Assembly (NCBI RefSeq): GCF_011684115.1
Contig: NZ_JAADJV010000001.1
Coordinates: 1,054,001-1,118,000, forward strand
DNA: 64,000 nt
Direction of reading: 5' to 3'
Origin: Rahnella aceris
Lineage (GTDB): Bacteria > Pseudomonadota > Gammaproteobacteria > Enterobacterales > Enterobacteriaceae
The translations under genes and the position numbers were made by a program. A model generated the notes under the pieces. It did no database searches, was not told where the DNA came from, and was given only the letters and a program-made list of their open reading frames with translations. Shown one piece after another: positions 63,716 through 64,000 of this stretch. Each line of letters opens with the position of its first letter. The stretch's first letter is position 1.

Positions 63716-64000
63716 ATGCAGCCAGAAAAAGAAAAACGATCTACCGTAGAATTTATTCCGCAGTTTCAGAAAGCCTTCTATTATCCGCGTTACTGGGGCG
63801 TCTGGCTGGGCGTCGGAGCGATGGCCGCAATGGCGTATCTGCCCGCAAAGGTTCGTGACCCTATATTAGGCAGTCTTGGCCGTCTGGCCGGAAAGTTTGC
63901 GAAAGGCGCACGTCGTCGTGCGCAAATTAATCTGCTGTACTGCCTGCCGGAAACCTCTGAAGCGGAGCGTGAACATATCATCGATGAAATGTTTGCCACC
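63716..64000 (+). CDS. lpxM: Lipid A acyltransferase (5' part, runs off window)
   Basis: The first 95 codons are present. The sequence matches LpxM (MsbB): [20 protein letters not shown], then [20 protein letters not shown] and [20 protein letters not shown]. It adds the secondary myristoyl chain to Kdo2-lipid A in the inner membrane. The gene order znuA - mepM - lpxM is conserved in enterobacteria. Confidence 0.95.
   Translation, partial: MQPEKEKRSTVEFIPQFQKAFYYPRYWGVWLGVGAMAAMAYLPAKVRDPILGSLGRLAGKFAKGARRRAQINLLYCLPETSEAEREHIIDEMFAT

Overview
The window looks like chromosome from a member of the Enterobacterales, probably the Yersiniaceae (Rahnella, Ewingella, Rouxiella or Serratia-like). 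The evidence is close enterobacterial versions of opgD, yojI, phoA, ldtB (ybiS), wrbA, znuACB, mepM and lpxM, moderate GC, enterobacterial Fur, Zur and Pho boxes, and GC-rich palindromic repeats between genes. The genus cannot be fixed from the sequence alone. No rRNA, tRNA or CRISPR array was seen.

Layout. 1-5.0 kb: a uronate-oligosaccharide operon (GH88 unsaturated glucuronyl hydrolase, sugar MFS permease, DUF2264 protein) with a divergent AraC regulator and a KdgR-like box. 5.0-18.0 kb: CoA-transferase, opgD, a small orphan gene, glycerol dehydrogenase, DUF445 membrane protein, a deletion scar joining a LysR remnant to an MFS remnant, yojI exporter plus partner, and a DUF3772-type MscS channel. 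18.2-25.9 kb: copper efflux operon cusFCBA, a Met/His/Cys-rich exported protein and a CorA-type channel. 26-32.4 kb: SDR/AraC pair and a tripartite drug efflux operon (HlyD, DHA2 MFS, NodT-type lipoprotein). 32.7-37 kb: cation diffusion facilitator, phoA with a Pho box, a 650-bp non-coding stretch full of hairpins, and ldtB. 37.2-43 kb: a second DHA2/HlyD pair with a TetR regulator and a 36-bp palindromic operator, then a Fur-box-controlled hydroxamate siderophore receptor. 43.1-48.4 kb: methyltransferase, GH3 beta-glucosidase, split chromate transporter, LysR and ArsR. 48.5-51.4 kb: a second EF-G divergent from the ArsR gene with a palindromic operator between them, and a chromosomal ccdAB toxin-antitoxin pair.

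51.4-54.9 kb is the main accessory region. A 255-bp near-perfect direct repeat, covering the wrbA promoter region and first codons, brackets a 2.4-kb island. The island holds a fused excisionase/integrase remnant, an STM2901/DUF1493 gene pair and an Hcp-type type VI secretion gene. Next come a miniature YadA-type trimeric autotransporter with ten 42-bp in-frame repeats, a lipoprotein and a 74-aa protein in one operon, with a divergent small HTH-like gene. 57.8-64 kb: EthD-like protein, CPA1 antiporter, znuB, znuC, Zur box, znuA, mepM and the start of lpxM.

Metal and envelope homeostasis dominate (Cu, Zn, Fe, chromate, Mg/Co, phosphate, peptidoglycan, osmoregulated glucan, lipid A). The most unusual items are the ArsR/EF-G pair, the wrbA-repeat island with its candidate effector/immunity pair, the repeat-bearing mini-adhesin operon, and the phoA-ldtB hairpin array.
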